From: Fulvivirga ulvae | GTDB lineage: Bacteria > Bacteroidota > Bacteroidia > Cytophagales > Cyclobacteriaceae | Reading direction: 5' to 3' | Length of the DNA: 64,000 nucleotides | NCBI RefSeq assembly: GCF_021389975.1 | Contig: NZ_CP089981.1 | Coordinates: forward strand, 2,319,501-2,383,500 | Shown: one piece after another, positions 17,290 to 25,703 of the stretch | Position numbering within the stretch: the stretch's first letter is position 1 | Layout of the letters: each line of letters starts with the position of its first letter | Notes under the pieces: model-generated | Told to the model about the DNA's origin: nothing | What the model saw: the letters and a program-made list of their open reading frames with translations, nothing else | The model's database searches: none | Position numbers and translations under genes: made by a program

Positions 17290-19590
17290 TTAATCCATAG
17301 ATTTATCCTGAAAAAGCAGAAAACCTACATGTAGAAGGGCTCCGAACTGTGTCTGAGCGTCGTCGTAGTAATTGACACTGAAGCTGATAGGCCCGATAGG
17401 GCTATGTAATACGGTACTTGCGCTACCGACAAAATAGATTTCATCTATAACTTCATCGTATCTGGGCTGTTGATCGTCCTGCTGCTTAATGGCCTCCAGA
17501 GGCTTGAAAGCATACCCTTCCAGTCTGAAATCCAGGTTTGGCCTTATGCTGATCACATTCCTCAAGCCGACGGCTAAGTAATTGTGCGCTCTGAAGTTTT
17601 CGAGGAAGAGTGTGCGGCTATCTTGTAAAGGGTTAAAAGCAGGTGCATTAACAATGGTACTGTAGTAGTTGCTAAAGAACGGCTGATTAGAAAGTACCCC
17701 TTCAAAAAAATAACCCGAACTGAAGTTGCCGTTCCGAAAATACTGCTCTACCGTGGCCTTTGCCCTAAACCAGTCATGATCATTGGTTGATTTGTTTTCT
17801 ATTGAAGAGGTGCTGCCTGGTTCATATTCTTCTTCTATATTGAAGTAGTCCAGGCTAATGTTAAATGCTTTTCCTTCATTGGAATACTGCTTTCTGTTAA
17901 GACTGTTTCTGCTAAAGCTTAGCCCTGTCCTTAAGCCACGAATATCAAATACATCCAAAGTGTCTGCCGATGTGAAGATAGCGGTATTCGAAAACCGGTC
18001 TGTATTGTTAATCCATGCTGTATTGATAATTCCTTTAAACTGCGCTCCTACCGGGAAACCTATATTAAAGCCGTATTTTCTATCCGTGCTTACCAAAACA
18101 GTAGAGGTGTTTTCTTCCTTAAGTATATCATCGGCATCTATAAAATCCCAGTTATTATAGGTGACCTCCGCTTCCAGGTAAAGCTGATTAAATATTGGTA
18201 AATCGAGGCGGGACTTGGCCTGGGCGGATTTGTAGAAACTACCTGTATAAAAATTAAGGCTGTTTTTAAGCAAATAATTATTGAAGTAGTAGTACTCCAG
18301 CCCTAAAAAGATCTGACTTACGTTTCGGGTTGCTATATTTCCGCCTATTTCCACATTGAAATTGTTTCTGGGTCGGCCGAAAATCTCTAATTGATATGAG
18401 TTACTTTCTGCATTGAAAGTAATATCCGGGTATATTGTTCTGAAATACTTCTCTGACACCAGCCGAAAATAACCAGTCTTGATGTCTTCAATATAAAGAG
18501 GTTCCCCTTTGTTGAACTTGAATATCCGGCTTATGTATTTTCTTTGCTTTGAATTAAATCCGTGGAAGTTGATATCGGTAAATTTCAGAGGTATATTTTT
18601 TTCGAAAAACCTATTGCGTTTATTGGCAAGCGAGTCACATGAGCTTCTTCGTTCAATCCCGGCTTTAATTTTGTCCATTTGTTGCAAGGTGGCTACATAG
18701 CCACTATCTATAAGAGCTTTGGCCCTGTTGAAGTCAAAGGCAGTATAGCCTTTCAGGTTTGGTTCTACGTAAACTCCTGATTCAGGAATTATTTCAGGGT
18801 CTGTTTTATCGAGCAGCATGTAGAGAAGTGAGTTATTGAGTAGCTCTTCATCTTTTTCAAACGGATAATCATTGAATATTTTAGACGATACATTAACACC
18901 GATCACCACATCTGGCTCAAATTCATCAATAGCCACATCGACAGGGAAGTTATTGTAAATTCCTCCATCAAAAAGGTACTTGCCATCTATTCTTATTGGT
19001 CTGTAAAAAAAGGGTACTGAGAGTGTGGCCCTCAAAGCATGGCTCAGAGACCCGCTTTTAAGCACCACCTCATTCTGAGTAAATATATCCGCCGCTACTA
19101 TGCGCGTAGGGATAAAGAGACTGTCGAAATTATAATTGGCATTGGCGGAAGGTTGAGCAAGTATTTCTGCCAGGGCAAAGTTCAGGGAAAGGTCACTGGC
19201 TATGCTGGATGTAAGGGAAGCGTTAAAGGTGGAATCCAACGAAAGCTTGAGCGACAGGAAGGCCGCATTTGGTTTTTCTTTATTGTAAAAGTAGTCGTAC
19301 TTCTTTTTTAGAACACCACCGACCCATTGGCTCAGCTCTTTGCTCTCCATAATTTCCTCCAGTTCGTCAGAGGACAGACCGGCTGCATATGATCCGGCAA
19401 CAATGCCGCCCATGGAGGTGCCTACAATATAGTCAATAGGGATATTGTTTTCTTCGAGGGCCTTAATGACCCCTACATGAGCAATGCCTTTTGCACCCCC
19501 CCCACTTAGCACCAGGGCTACTTTTTGAGCCCGACCCATGATGCTAATATTTAACAACCCAATACACAAGAGGATTTTAACCAACCACAT
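17290..19590 (-). CDS. Patatin-like phospholipase fused to an outer-membrane beta-barrel
   Basis: A 766-residue autotransporter-like lipase (PlpD-like layout). Signal peptide 1-22; patatin domain ~24-225 with oxyanion motif SGGGAKG, nucleophile Ser59 in GTSMGG and catalytic Asp208 in FDGG; a POTRA-like segment (~325-400, PLKFTDINFHGFNSKQRKYI); then a barrel of about 360 residues with alternating aromatic strands (YYYFNNYLLKNSLNFYTGSFY, GFNIGFPVGAQFKG). The lipase is expected to be exported through or held by its own barrel. Both Ser and Asp of the dyad are intact, so it should be active on phospholipids. ATG 19590 is preferred to TTG 19626, which lies against the upstream terminator. Confidence 0.85.
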   Translation of the reverse strand: MWLVKILLCIGLLNISIMGRAQKVALVLSGGGAKGIAHVGVIKALEENNIPIDYIVGTSMGGIVAGSYAAGLSSDELEEIMESKELSQWVGGVLKKKYDYFYNKEKPNAAFLSLKLSLDSTFNASLTSSIASDLSLNFALAEILAQPSANANYNFDSLFIPTRIVAADIFTQNEVVLKSGSLSHALRATLSVPFFYRPIRIDGKYLFDGGIYNNFPVDVAIDEFEPDVVIGVNVSSKIFNDYPFEKDEELLNNSLLYMLLDKTDPEIIPESGVYVEPNLKGYTAFDFNRAKALIDSGYVATLQQMDKIKAGIERRSSCDSLANKRNRFFEKNIPLKFTDINFHGFNSKQRKYISRIFKFNKGEPLYIEDIKTGYFRLVSEKYFRTIYPDITFNAESNSYQLEIFGRPRNNFNVEIGGNIATRNVSQIFLGLEYYYFNNYLLKNSLNFYTGSFYKSAQAKSRLDLPIFNQLYLEAEVTYNNWDFIDADDILKEENTSTVLVSTDRKYGFNIGFPVGAQFKGIINTAWINNTDRFSNTAIFTSADTLDVFDIRGLRTGLSFSRNSLNRKQYSNEGKAFNISLDYFNIEEEYEPGSTSSIENKSTNDHDWFRAKATVEQYFRNGNFSSGYFFEGVLSNQPFFSNYYSTIVNAPAFNPLQDSRTLFLENFRAHNYLAVGLRNVISIRPNLDFRLEGYAFKPLEAIKQQDDQQPRYDEVIDEIYFVGSASTVLHSPIGPISFSVNYYDDAQTQFGALLHVGFLLFQDKSMD

Positions 19591-19624
19591 ACAGGTTAAT
19601 AGATTTTTCGCTCTAAAAGTAAAC

Positions 19625-19653
19625 AAAAAAGCAAGGCAAATATTGCCTTGCTT
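19625..19653 (-). terminator. Strong intrinsic terminator after the M23 peptidase gene
   Basis: AAGCAAGGCA (19629-19638) and TGCCTTGCTT (19644-19653) form a perfect 10-base stem with a 5-base loop; on the minus strand it is followed by TTTTTT. It isolates the M23 gene from the patatin gene. Confidence 0.85.
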
Positions 19654-19676
19654 ATTAAATTTAAAAGAAATGTCGC

Positions 19677-20969
19677 TTATTTGGTACTTGCCAGAACTTG
19701 TTGTTTCTTAGGGAACTCTATTTGATCAAGCTTATTTGTCAGCATGTCTCTTTGAGCAATGTATTTTTCCATTTTCTCTTCCTTTACTGGTTCAGAAGGA
19801 GGCAGGTCAACTTCCAGGGCATCAATTTGTACACCGTTTTTCCAGAAACGATAGCATAGATGGTTGCCGGTAGCTAATCCGGTACTTCCTACGTACCCTA
19901 TGGTTTGATTTTGCCTTACTCTTGTTCCCGGCTTTACTCCGGCGGCTATTTTAGACATATGCAGATACTGAGTAGTATAAGTGCTGTTGTGCTTAATTTT
20001 TACATAGTTACCGTTGTATTTTTTATATTCTGCGGCTACTACTATGCCATCTCCCACAGATCGGATAGGAGTGCCTTTAGGTGCTGCAAAGTCAGTACCT
20101 CTATGTGCCTTCCATCTCTTCTGAACTGGATGGTATCTGTTTCCTGAGTATCTGGAGCTTATTCTGGTAAATTCCAGCGGGTATTTTAAAAGTGCTTTTC
20201 TCAGGCTTTGGCCTTTCTCGTCAAAGTAATCTATACCGCTGCCCTGGTCGAAGTGAAACGCATAGTAATCATTGCCAAAGTGCTCAAAATAAATTGCCTT
20301 GATATCACCAATACCTACAGACTGGCCGTCCACAAGCTTGTCCTCGTAAATTACTTTGAACTTATCTCCTTTTTGCAGCCGGAAGAAATCAAGCTGCCAG
20401 GCGAATACATCAACAAAATCATTGGTTAACTGATGTGAAAGCCCAAGTTCACTCATAGTTAGCGAGAGGTTGGATTCAATCACACCTGAGATGCCCTTTT
20501 CAACAATTTGTACTTCTCTTTGCTTTTTTTCTACTGAGATAGAGTCCCGAAGATTAAAAATTACATATTCAACAGGATTGTGTTCATAAACAAGGGCCTT
20601 GGCAGTTTTTAAAGAATCCTGATCGCAGATAAGGGTGTACTTCTTGTTAGCCGCTATTTTACGAACATCAAATACATCTCTGGAGATACTTGCCAGTCGG
20701 AAAATGGCCTCTGAGGAAACATTATGTGCTGATAGAATTTCGGAAATGTTTTGATTCCTCTTAATTTTATCCTCGATCACGACCATCGAGTCCACCACAA
20801 GACCATAAAGCATTTTTGGCTCTACAGGTTCAATATCTATACTTGTGGAATCAGGAGCACTGGTAATTTCCTGCTCGACAGATTTTGATTCATTAAGGAC
20901 AGGAATTAAAAAATAGAATCCGAGTGAAATCGTGGCTAAAATGATTAGCCCAAGATACTTTTTTGACAT
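19677..20969 (-). CDS. M23-family (LytM-like) peptidoglycan peptidase or regulator with altered metal site
   Basis: A 430-residue envelope protein with an N-terminal membrane anchor (6-24), an OapA/LysM-like helical and beta region (~55-250) and a C-terminal M23 domain (~275-385). Zinc ligands His289 and Asp293 (HRGTDFAAPKGT) and His337 (YLHMSK) are present, but the usual C-terminal HLH motif reads NHLCYRF, so the last His ligand is Cys372. Family relatives in Gram-negative bacteria show similar changes; the enzyme may use Cys as a ligand or be a non-catalytic activator. Its own terminator follows. A second M23 protein at 35450 has an intact HLH motif. Confidence 0.85.
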   Translation of the reverse strand: MSKKYLGLIILATISLGFYFLIPVLNESKSVEQEITSAPDSTSIDIEPVEPKMLYGLVVDSMVVIEDKIKRNQNISEILSAHNVSSEAIFRLASISRDVFDVRKIAANKKYTLICDQDSLKTAKALVYEHNPVEYVIFNLRDSISVEKKQREVQIVEKGISGVIESNLSLTMSELGLSHQLTNDFVDVFAWQLDFFRLQKGDKFKVIYEDKLVDGQSVGIGDIKAIYFEHFGNDYYAFHFDQGSGIDYFDEKGQSLRKALLKYPLEFTRISSRYSGNRYHPVQKRWKAHRGTDFAAPKGTPIRSVGDGIVVAAEYKKYNGNYVKIKHNSTYTTQYLHMSKIAAGVKPGTRVRQNQTIGYVGSTGLATGNHLCYRFWKNGVQIDALEVDLPPSEPVKEEKMEKYIAQRDMLTNKLDQIEFPKKQQVLASTK

Positions 20970-21104
20970 GTTGGTTTTAGTTTAAAAAATTTCGCTAACT
21001 AGCCCGCAAATAAGCAAAAACTGCTGCTAATATTAATGAATAAGTAAGAAAAATGCCAGAAATTAGAGTTGTTTTAATTTATTTCTTTCAGTAAAACTAG
21101 TTAT

Positions 21105-21923
21105 ATGACTGATAATCAAATGTTTAGATCAAAAACAAAATCAATCAGTATTATAGGAATGGGTTGGTTGGGCTTCCCTTTAGGTAAGTTTTTGGTCAAA
21201 AATTCACATTATGTTAAAGGATCTACCACTACCACCTCTAAACTAACAGCCATAGAGCAGGGAGGAATAAAGGGTTACCATCTGGCACTACCAGACCTTG
21301 ATAATAGACTGGATTTCTTTGATACCGATATTCTGATTATATCTTTGCCGCCATCAATCAAGGATTATAACCAGGTGATCCGTGTATTGCTTGGGCAGGT
21401 TAAAGAGCATAAAATTCCATGGGTGATCTTTGTAAGTTCTACGTCGGTTTATGCCAATGCCAACAAAAGAGTTATAGAGGAAGATGCAAAAAACATTGCT
21501 TCAATACATTCCGGTGTGCGGCTTTTGGAGGTAGAAAACCTCTTTGCGAGTGATCCGGATTTTGCTACAACAATAATCCGGTTTGCAGGGCTTTACGGGC
21601 CTTCCAGAGAGCCAGGAAGATTTCTGGCGGGGAAAACAGATCTCAACGGACCAGACAGCCCTGTTAACCTTATTCATCTCGATGATTGTATTGGTATAAT
21701 TGGTAGAGTGATTGAAAATGAAATAAAGGGACAGACATTTAATGCTTGTGCGCCTGAGCACCCCAAAAGAAAAGATTTCTACACAAAAGCATGCCGTAGT
21801 CTTGGGTTGGAACCACCCCACTTCAATAATGATCAGGCACCTTTTAAAATCATTGACTCGAGTAAATTGGTAGATGTGCTACAGTATCAATTCATACATG
21901 AAAATCCTATGGATGACCTTTAG
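21105..21923 (+). CDS. NAD(P)-binding Rossmann-fold epimerase/dehydratase-like protein
   Basis: A 272-residue protein with an N-terminal dinucleotide-binding motif (IIGMGWLGFPLGKFL, residues ~15-30), similar to the YeeZ-like atypical extended SDR group. Further marks are VSSTSVYANAN (catalytic-region Ser and Tyr), TTIIRFAGLYGPSREPG and NLIHLDDCIGII, all normal for the NAD-dependent epimerase superfamily. The usual YxxxK is not obvious after VYAN, so the activity may be atypical. Substrate unknown. It overlaps the 3' end of dsbD by four bases in convergent orientation. Confidence 0.75.
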   Translation: MTDNQMFRSKTKSISIIGMGWLGFPLGKFLVKNSHYVKGSTTTTSKLTAIEQGGIKGYHLALPDLDNRLDFFDTDILIISLPPSIKDYNQVIRVLLGQVKEHKIPWVIFVSSTSVYANANKRVIEEDAKNIASIHSGVRLLEVENLFASDPDFATTIIRFAGLYGPSREPGRFLAGKTDLNGPDSPVNLIHLDDCIGIIGRVIENEIKGQTFNACAPEHPKRKDFYTKACRSLGLEPPHFNNDQAPFKIIDSSKLVDVLQYQFIHENPMDDL

Positions 21924-24067
21924 TTATAGTGTTGGTTAAATTTTTTAGTGCCTTTGTCAAGAAAATCGATGAAGTTTGAAACACTTCTGTCATATGTTAC
22001 CGGTTCAACCAGTACCTTTTCATCCAGGCCAACCAGTACATAAAATGGCTGAGCATTATTATTGAGATTATTTATTTGCAGGTCAGCGTTTTGTTTACCG
22101 ATGGTTTTTTTAATTTTTCCATCGTACTTTGAGGTAAACCATTCTGACTCGGGAAGCCCCGTTTTATCATCTACATAGAGTGCTACAACCACGTAGTCTT
22201 CCTTAAGTCTTCTCAGTACTTCAGGGTCTGACCAGACTACTGCTTCCATCTCCCGACAGTTTGTACAACCATGGCCTGTAAAATCTATAAAAAGAGGTTT
22301 GTTTTGCTGACGGGCACAAGCCAGAGCCTGATCATAGTCAAAATAGCCATTCAGGCCGTGCGGTAAGTGCAGGAAATCGCCGTATTTGGGTTGGCCGCAT
22401 TCGGCAACTTCGGGGTCGTCAGCCTGCCGTGCCAAGCCTATGAGGTCAAAATCATGGGTGTACATAGGTGGCAGATAACCTGCCAGTGCTTTAAGGGGGG
22501 CACCCCACATACCGGGTATCAGGTAAAGCACAAAGGTAAAGGTGGCAATTGCCATCATGAGTCTGGGTACACTGATAACCTCCAGTTTGTTGTCATGAGG
22601 TAAGCGTATTTTTCCAAGAAGGTAAAAGCCCATAAGTGCAAATATGACAATCCAGATGGCAATGTTGACTTCTCTGTCCAGTACTCCCCAGTGAAATGCC
22701 TGGTCCGCTATGCTTAAGAACTTAAATGCAAGCGCCAGTTCAATGAAGCCAAGAACGACCTTGACGGAATTAAGCCAGCCGCCGGATTTAGGAAGGTTGC
22801 TTAGCCACTTGGGGAAGACTGCAAATAATGTAAATGGAATTGCAAAGGCCAGTGAAAAGGCAAACATTCCCAGGATCGGCTTTAAGATCTGACCGCCTGC
22901 TGAACCTACTAATATACTGCCGACAATAGGGCCTGTACATGAGAATGAAACCAGTACCAGTGTAAAGGCCATGAAGAAAACACCTACTAACCCACCCTTG
23001 TCAGCTTTTTTGTCCATACTGTTAACAAAAGAACTGGGAAGGGTTATGTCAAATAATCCGAAGAAGGATAGCGCGAAAATCAGGAATACACTGAAAAAGA
23101 TAACATTGGGAAGCCATTCGGTGGAAAGGTGATTAGCCGTTTCCGGTCCCATTAGCGGAGCCAGTGCCGAGCCGATAAATGTGTATATCAGAATTATAGA
23201 AAAACCATATATGAATGCTTTTCCGGGGCCTTTCCCTCCGCCAGTGAAATAACTTACGGTCATTGGGATCATGGGAAATACACAGGGTGTTAGAAGTGCT
23301 GCTAACCCGGCGATAAAGGCAAATATCATAAACCATATAAGCGATTTGTCCCTGTCATCTTTCACTACAAGCGATTCATCAAGAATGGGTCCTGTATTGG
23401 CGATTTTTGAATAATCCTTTTTAGCAGTTTTTATAGTATCTGAAGCTGCTGAAGTTAGTTTAGTCTTATTATCGTTTGTCTGCGCTTGTTCAGGTTTTGT
23501 TTCTTCAATTTTTATCTGAGACTTATCCGCAGGTTGTTCAGTTTCTTGGCTATCGGGGGCGCTTGTGCCCACCGTTGAGGATTTAAACCTGAAATTATCA
23601 AAGATGAAATCGTGATCGAAAGGTATACACTTACCATCCACATCTGAGCAGACCTGAAATTCATAGTTACCTGAAATTTTGAGGTCAGTGTTAAGAACTT
23701 TGATCGTTTGTCGAAATTCTCCGGTTTTCTTGAAAATCCTGACGTTACACTCAAAGATGTCGTCGTATTTTTCAACAGGGTTTATGGCTTTCACATCACC
23801 CACCAGTTCATAGCTGCTATTTGGGGTAAAGGTAAATGTCGTAACCATTGGCCCGCAATCAGGATCAAAGTCAGATGAATACAGGTACCAGTCTTTAATG
23901 ATCTTTGCTTTAAAAATCAATTCAACATTGTCTCCAACCTCGACCTCTTTGCTGCTGGCAGAGGTGGTCCAGGAAGAGGGTTCTATAACCTGTGAAAAAA
24001 TGGGCAGGGAAAAAACTAAGCTTGAGAATAAAAAAAATAACTTTTTCATGTCGACGCGTTTGGCCAT
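21920..24067 (-). CDS. dsbD: Thiol:disulfide interchange protein DsbD
   Basis: Carries electrons from cytoplasmic thioredoxin to periplasmic thiol proteins. Domains in order: signal peptide, N-terminal beta domain (~25-165) with Cys residues in CSDVDGKCIP, a central membrane domain with about eight helices and its redox Cys in LTPCVFPMIP and SFSCTGPIVG, and a C-terminal thioredoxin-like domain with GHGCTNCREME (Cys601, Cys604). All expected cysteines are present. Two ATG starts are possible (24067 and 24049); the first has the more AT-rich leader, the second the tighter signal peptide (MKKLFFLFSS). The nearby genes do not show which client pathway it serves. Confidence 0.92.
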   Translation of the reverse strand: MAKRVDMKKLFFLFSSLVFSLPIFSQVIEPSSWTTSASSKEVEVGDNVELIFKAKIIKDWYLYSSDFDPDCGPMVTTFTFTPNSSYELVGDVKAINPVEKYDDIFECNVRIFKKTGEFRQTIKVLNTDLKISGNYEFQVCSDVDGKCIPFDHDFIFDNFRFKSSTVGTSAPDSQETEQPADKSQIKIEETKPEQAQTNDNKTKLTSAASDTIKTAKKDYSKIANTGPILDESLVVKDDRDKSLIWFMIFAFIAGLAALLTPCVFPMIPMTVSYFTGGGKGPGKAFIYGFSIILIYTFIGSALAPLMGPETANHLSTEWLPNVIFFSVFLIFALSFFGLFDITLPSSFVNSMDKKADKGGLVGVFFMAFTLVLVSFSCTGPIVGSILVGSAGGQILKPILGMFAFSLAFAIPFTLFAVFPKWLSNLPKSGGWLNSVKVVLGFIELALAFKFLSIADQAFHWGVLDREVNIAIWIVIFALMGFYLLGKIRLPHDNKLEVISVPRLMMAIATFTFVLYLIPGMWGAPLKALAGYLPPMYTHDFDLIGLARQADDPEVAECGQPKYGDFLHLPHGLNGYFDYDQALACARQQNKPLFIDFTGHGCTNCREMEAVVWSDPEVLRRLKEDYVVVALYVDDKTGLPESEWFTSKYDGKIKKTIGKQNADLQINNLNNNAQPFYVLVGLDEKVLVEPVTYDRSVSNFIDFLDKGTKKFNQHYN

Positions 24068-24223
24068 TAAATATGCAAAAAAGGACTCAAATTTTAATTA
24101 CGCTTTAAGAATGCTTTAAGTTCTTAAAATGTTCTGATACTCAACACGGGCAATTGTAATTGTAGTGAAGGATGGTAGGAGGGTAAATTATTATATATTG
24201 ATCTTGTTTTTGATCAGAGAAAT

Positions 24224-24256
24224 AAAGGCCTCAGGAACAGACTGCCCGAGGCCTTT
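24224..24256 (-). terminator. Intrinsic terminator after the dipeptidase gene
   Basis: AAAGGCCTC (24224-24232) and GAGGCCTTT (24248-24256) form a perfect 9-base stem with a 15-base loop, starting seven bases after the stop codon. The T-rich tail on the minus strand is short (TTTATTT). Confidence 0.7.
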
Positions 24257-24262
24257 TATGAT

Positions 24263-25630
24263 TTATTTATTCATTTCAGCAAAATGTTTGTAAAACAGGG
24301 TTATAGTTTCAATCCCTTTCATATAGTTAAAGATGCCATAATGCTCATTAGGTGAATGTATAGCATCTGAATCCAGACCAAAGCCCATAAGCACTGTATT
24401 TAGATTAAGTTCATCTTTAAACAGAGAAACTATCGGAATACTCCCGCCATCCCTTGTCGGAATGGGTCCCTTTCCAAAGGCCTCTTCAAATGCAGCACTG
24501 GCAGCGGCATAGGCTAAGGAATCTGTGGGGGTAAGTGCTGGCTCACCACCATGATGAGGAGTAACTTTTACTTTAACAGACTTTGGTGCAATTGACTTAA
24601 AGTGCTTTGAAAACAATTCTGTTATTTCATGCGACTTTTGACCCGGTACCAACCTCATGGATATTTTTGCATAGGCTTTTGATGGCAGTACGGTTTTAGC
24701 TCCCTCTCCAATATATCCGCCCCAAATCCCATTTACATCCAGTGTAGGCCTTATACCGGTTCTTTCGAGAGTGGTGTATCCCTTTTCTCCGCTTACATCA
24801 TCTATATCCAGGTCTTTTTTATATTCATCAAGGTCAAAAGGGGCACTGTTTAAGGCTTCGCGCTCTTCCTTTGAGAGCTCCTCTACTTTATCATAAAAAC
24901 CCGGAATGGTGATATGATTGTTTTCATCCTTTAAAGAGGCAATCATTTCACAAAGAGTATTGATCGGGTTGGCTACAGCTCCTCCGTAAACCCCTGAGTG
25001 CAGATCCCGGTTGGGCCCTGTTACTTCAACCTGCAAGTAACTTAACCCGCGTAAGCCTACTGTAAGTGAAGGAGTTTGGTTATCTATCATAGCTGTATCC
25101 GAGATCAGAATGATATCAGCAGCCAATTTTTCTTTATTCTCTTTGACGAAGATGCCCAGGTTGTCAGAGCCAACCTCTTCTTCTCCTTCTATCATGAACT
25201 TCACATTACATGTCAGGGAGTTTGTCGCCATCATGGCTTCAAATGCTTTTACATGCATGTACATCTGGCCCTTGTCATCGCATGCACCACGGGCATATAT
25301 TTTATCATTTTTGATCACAGGCTCGAAAGGAGGTGAATCCCACAATTCGTAAGGGTCTGCAGGTTGCACATCATAATGTCCGTAGACCAGTACGGTCGGC
25401 AAATTTTTATCTACTATTTTTTCTCCATAGACTATGGGATATCCAGCCGTCTCACAAATTTCGGCTTTGTCTACTCCGGCTTTTTCAAGACTGGATTTTA
25501 TAAATTTCGCTGTTTTGAGTACATCATTCTTAAACTTGCTGTCAGCGCTTACTGAAGGTATCCTTAGCAGTTCGAGGAGCTCGTCCAGAAATTTTTGTTT
25601 ATTTTGTTCTATGTAGTCGTGGGTATTCAT
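24263..25630 (-). CDS. M20-family dipeptidase (zinc peptidase)
   Basis: A 455-residue cytoplasmic metallopeptidase of the M20/M25/M40 group, probably cleaving dipeptides. Metal and catalytic motifs: VYGHYDVQPADP (His ligand and adjacent Asp), GACDDKGQM (bridging Asp), EGEEEVGS (catalytic and ligand Glu), and a C-terminal His ligand near DSDAIHSPNEHY. The dimerisation domain is inserted at ~200-370 as normal (DLHSGVYGG). ATG 25630 is chosen over an in-frame GTG at 25654. It stands as its own unit with a terminator. Confidence 0.9.
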   Translation of the reverse strand: MNTHDYIEQNKQKFLDELLELLRIPSVSADSKFKNDVLKTAKFIKSSLEKAGVDKAEICETAGYPIVYGEKIVDKNLPTVLVYGHYDVQPADPYELWDSPPFEPVIKNDKIYARGACDDKGQMYMHVKAFEAMMATNSLTCNVKFMIEGEEEVGSDNLGIFVKENKEKLAADIILISDTAMIDNQTPSLTVGLRGLSYLQVEVTGPNRDLHSGVYGGAVANPINTLCEMIASLKDENNHITIPGFYDKVEELSKEEREALNSAPFDLDEYKKDLDIDDVSGEKGYTTLERTGIRPTLDVNGIWGGYIGEGAKTVLPSKAYAKISMRLVPGQKSHEITELFSKHFKSIAPKSVKVKVTPHHGGEPALTPTDSLAYAAASAAFEEAFGKGPIPTRDGGSIPIVSLFKDELNLNTVLMGFGLDSDAIHSPNEHYGIFNYMKGIETITLFYKHFAEMNK

Positions 25631-25703
25631 GTACGATCGGGTTTTAAAGGGCACAAAGGTAGCCCGATAATGTCAAACTGCCAATTTATAACGTTTGTTG
25701 TTC

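Noticed and set aside
17290..19590. Frameshift or artificial fusion in the patatin-barrel gene
   Set aside because: The patatin plus POTRA-like plus barrel order is a known architecture and the frame is continuous.
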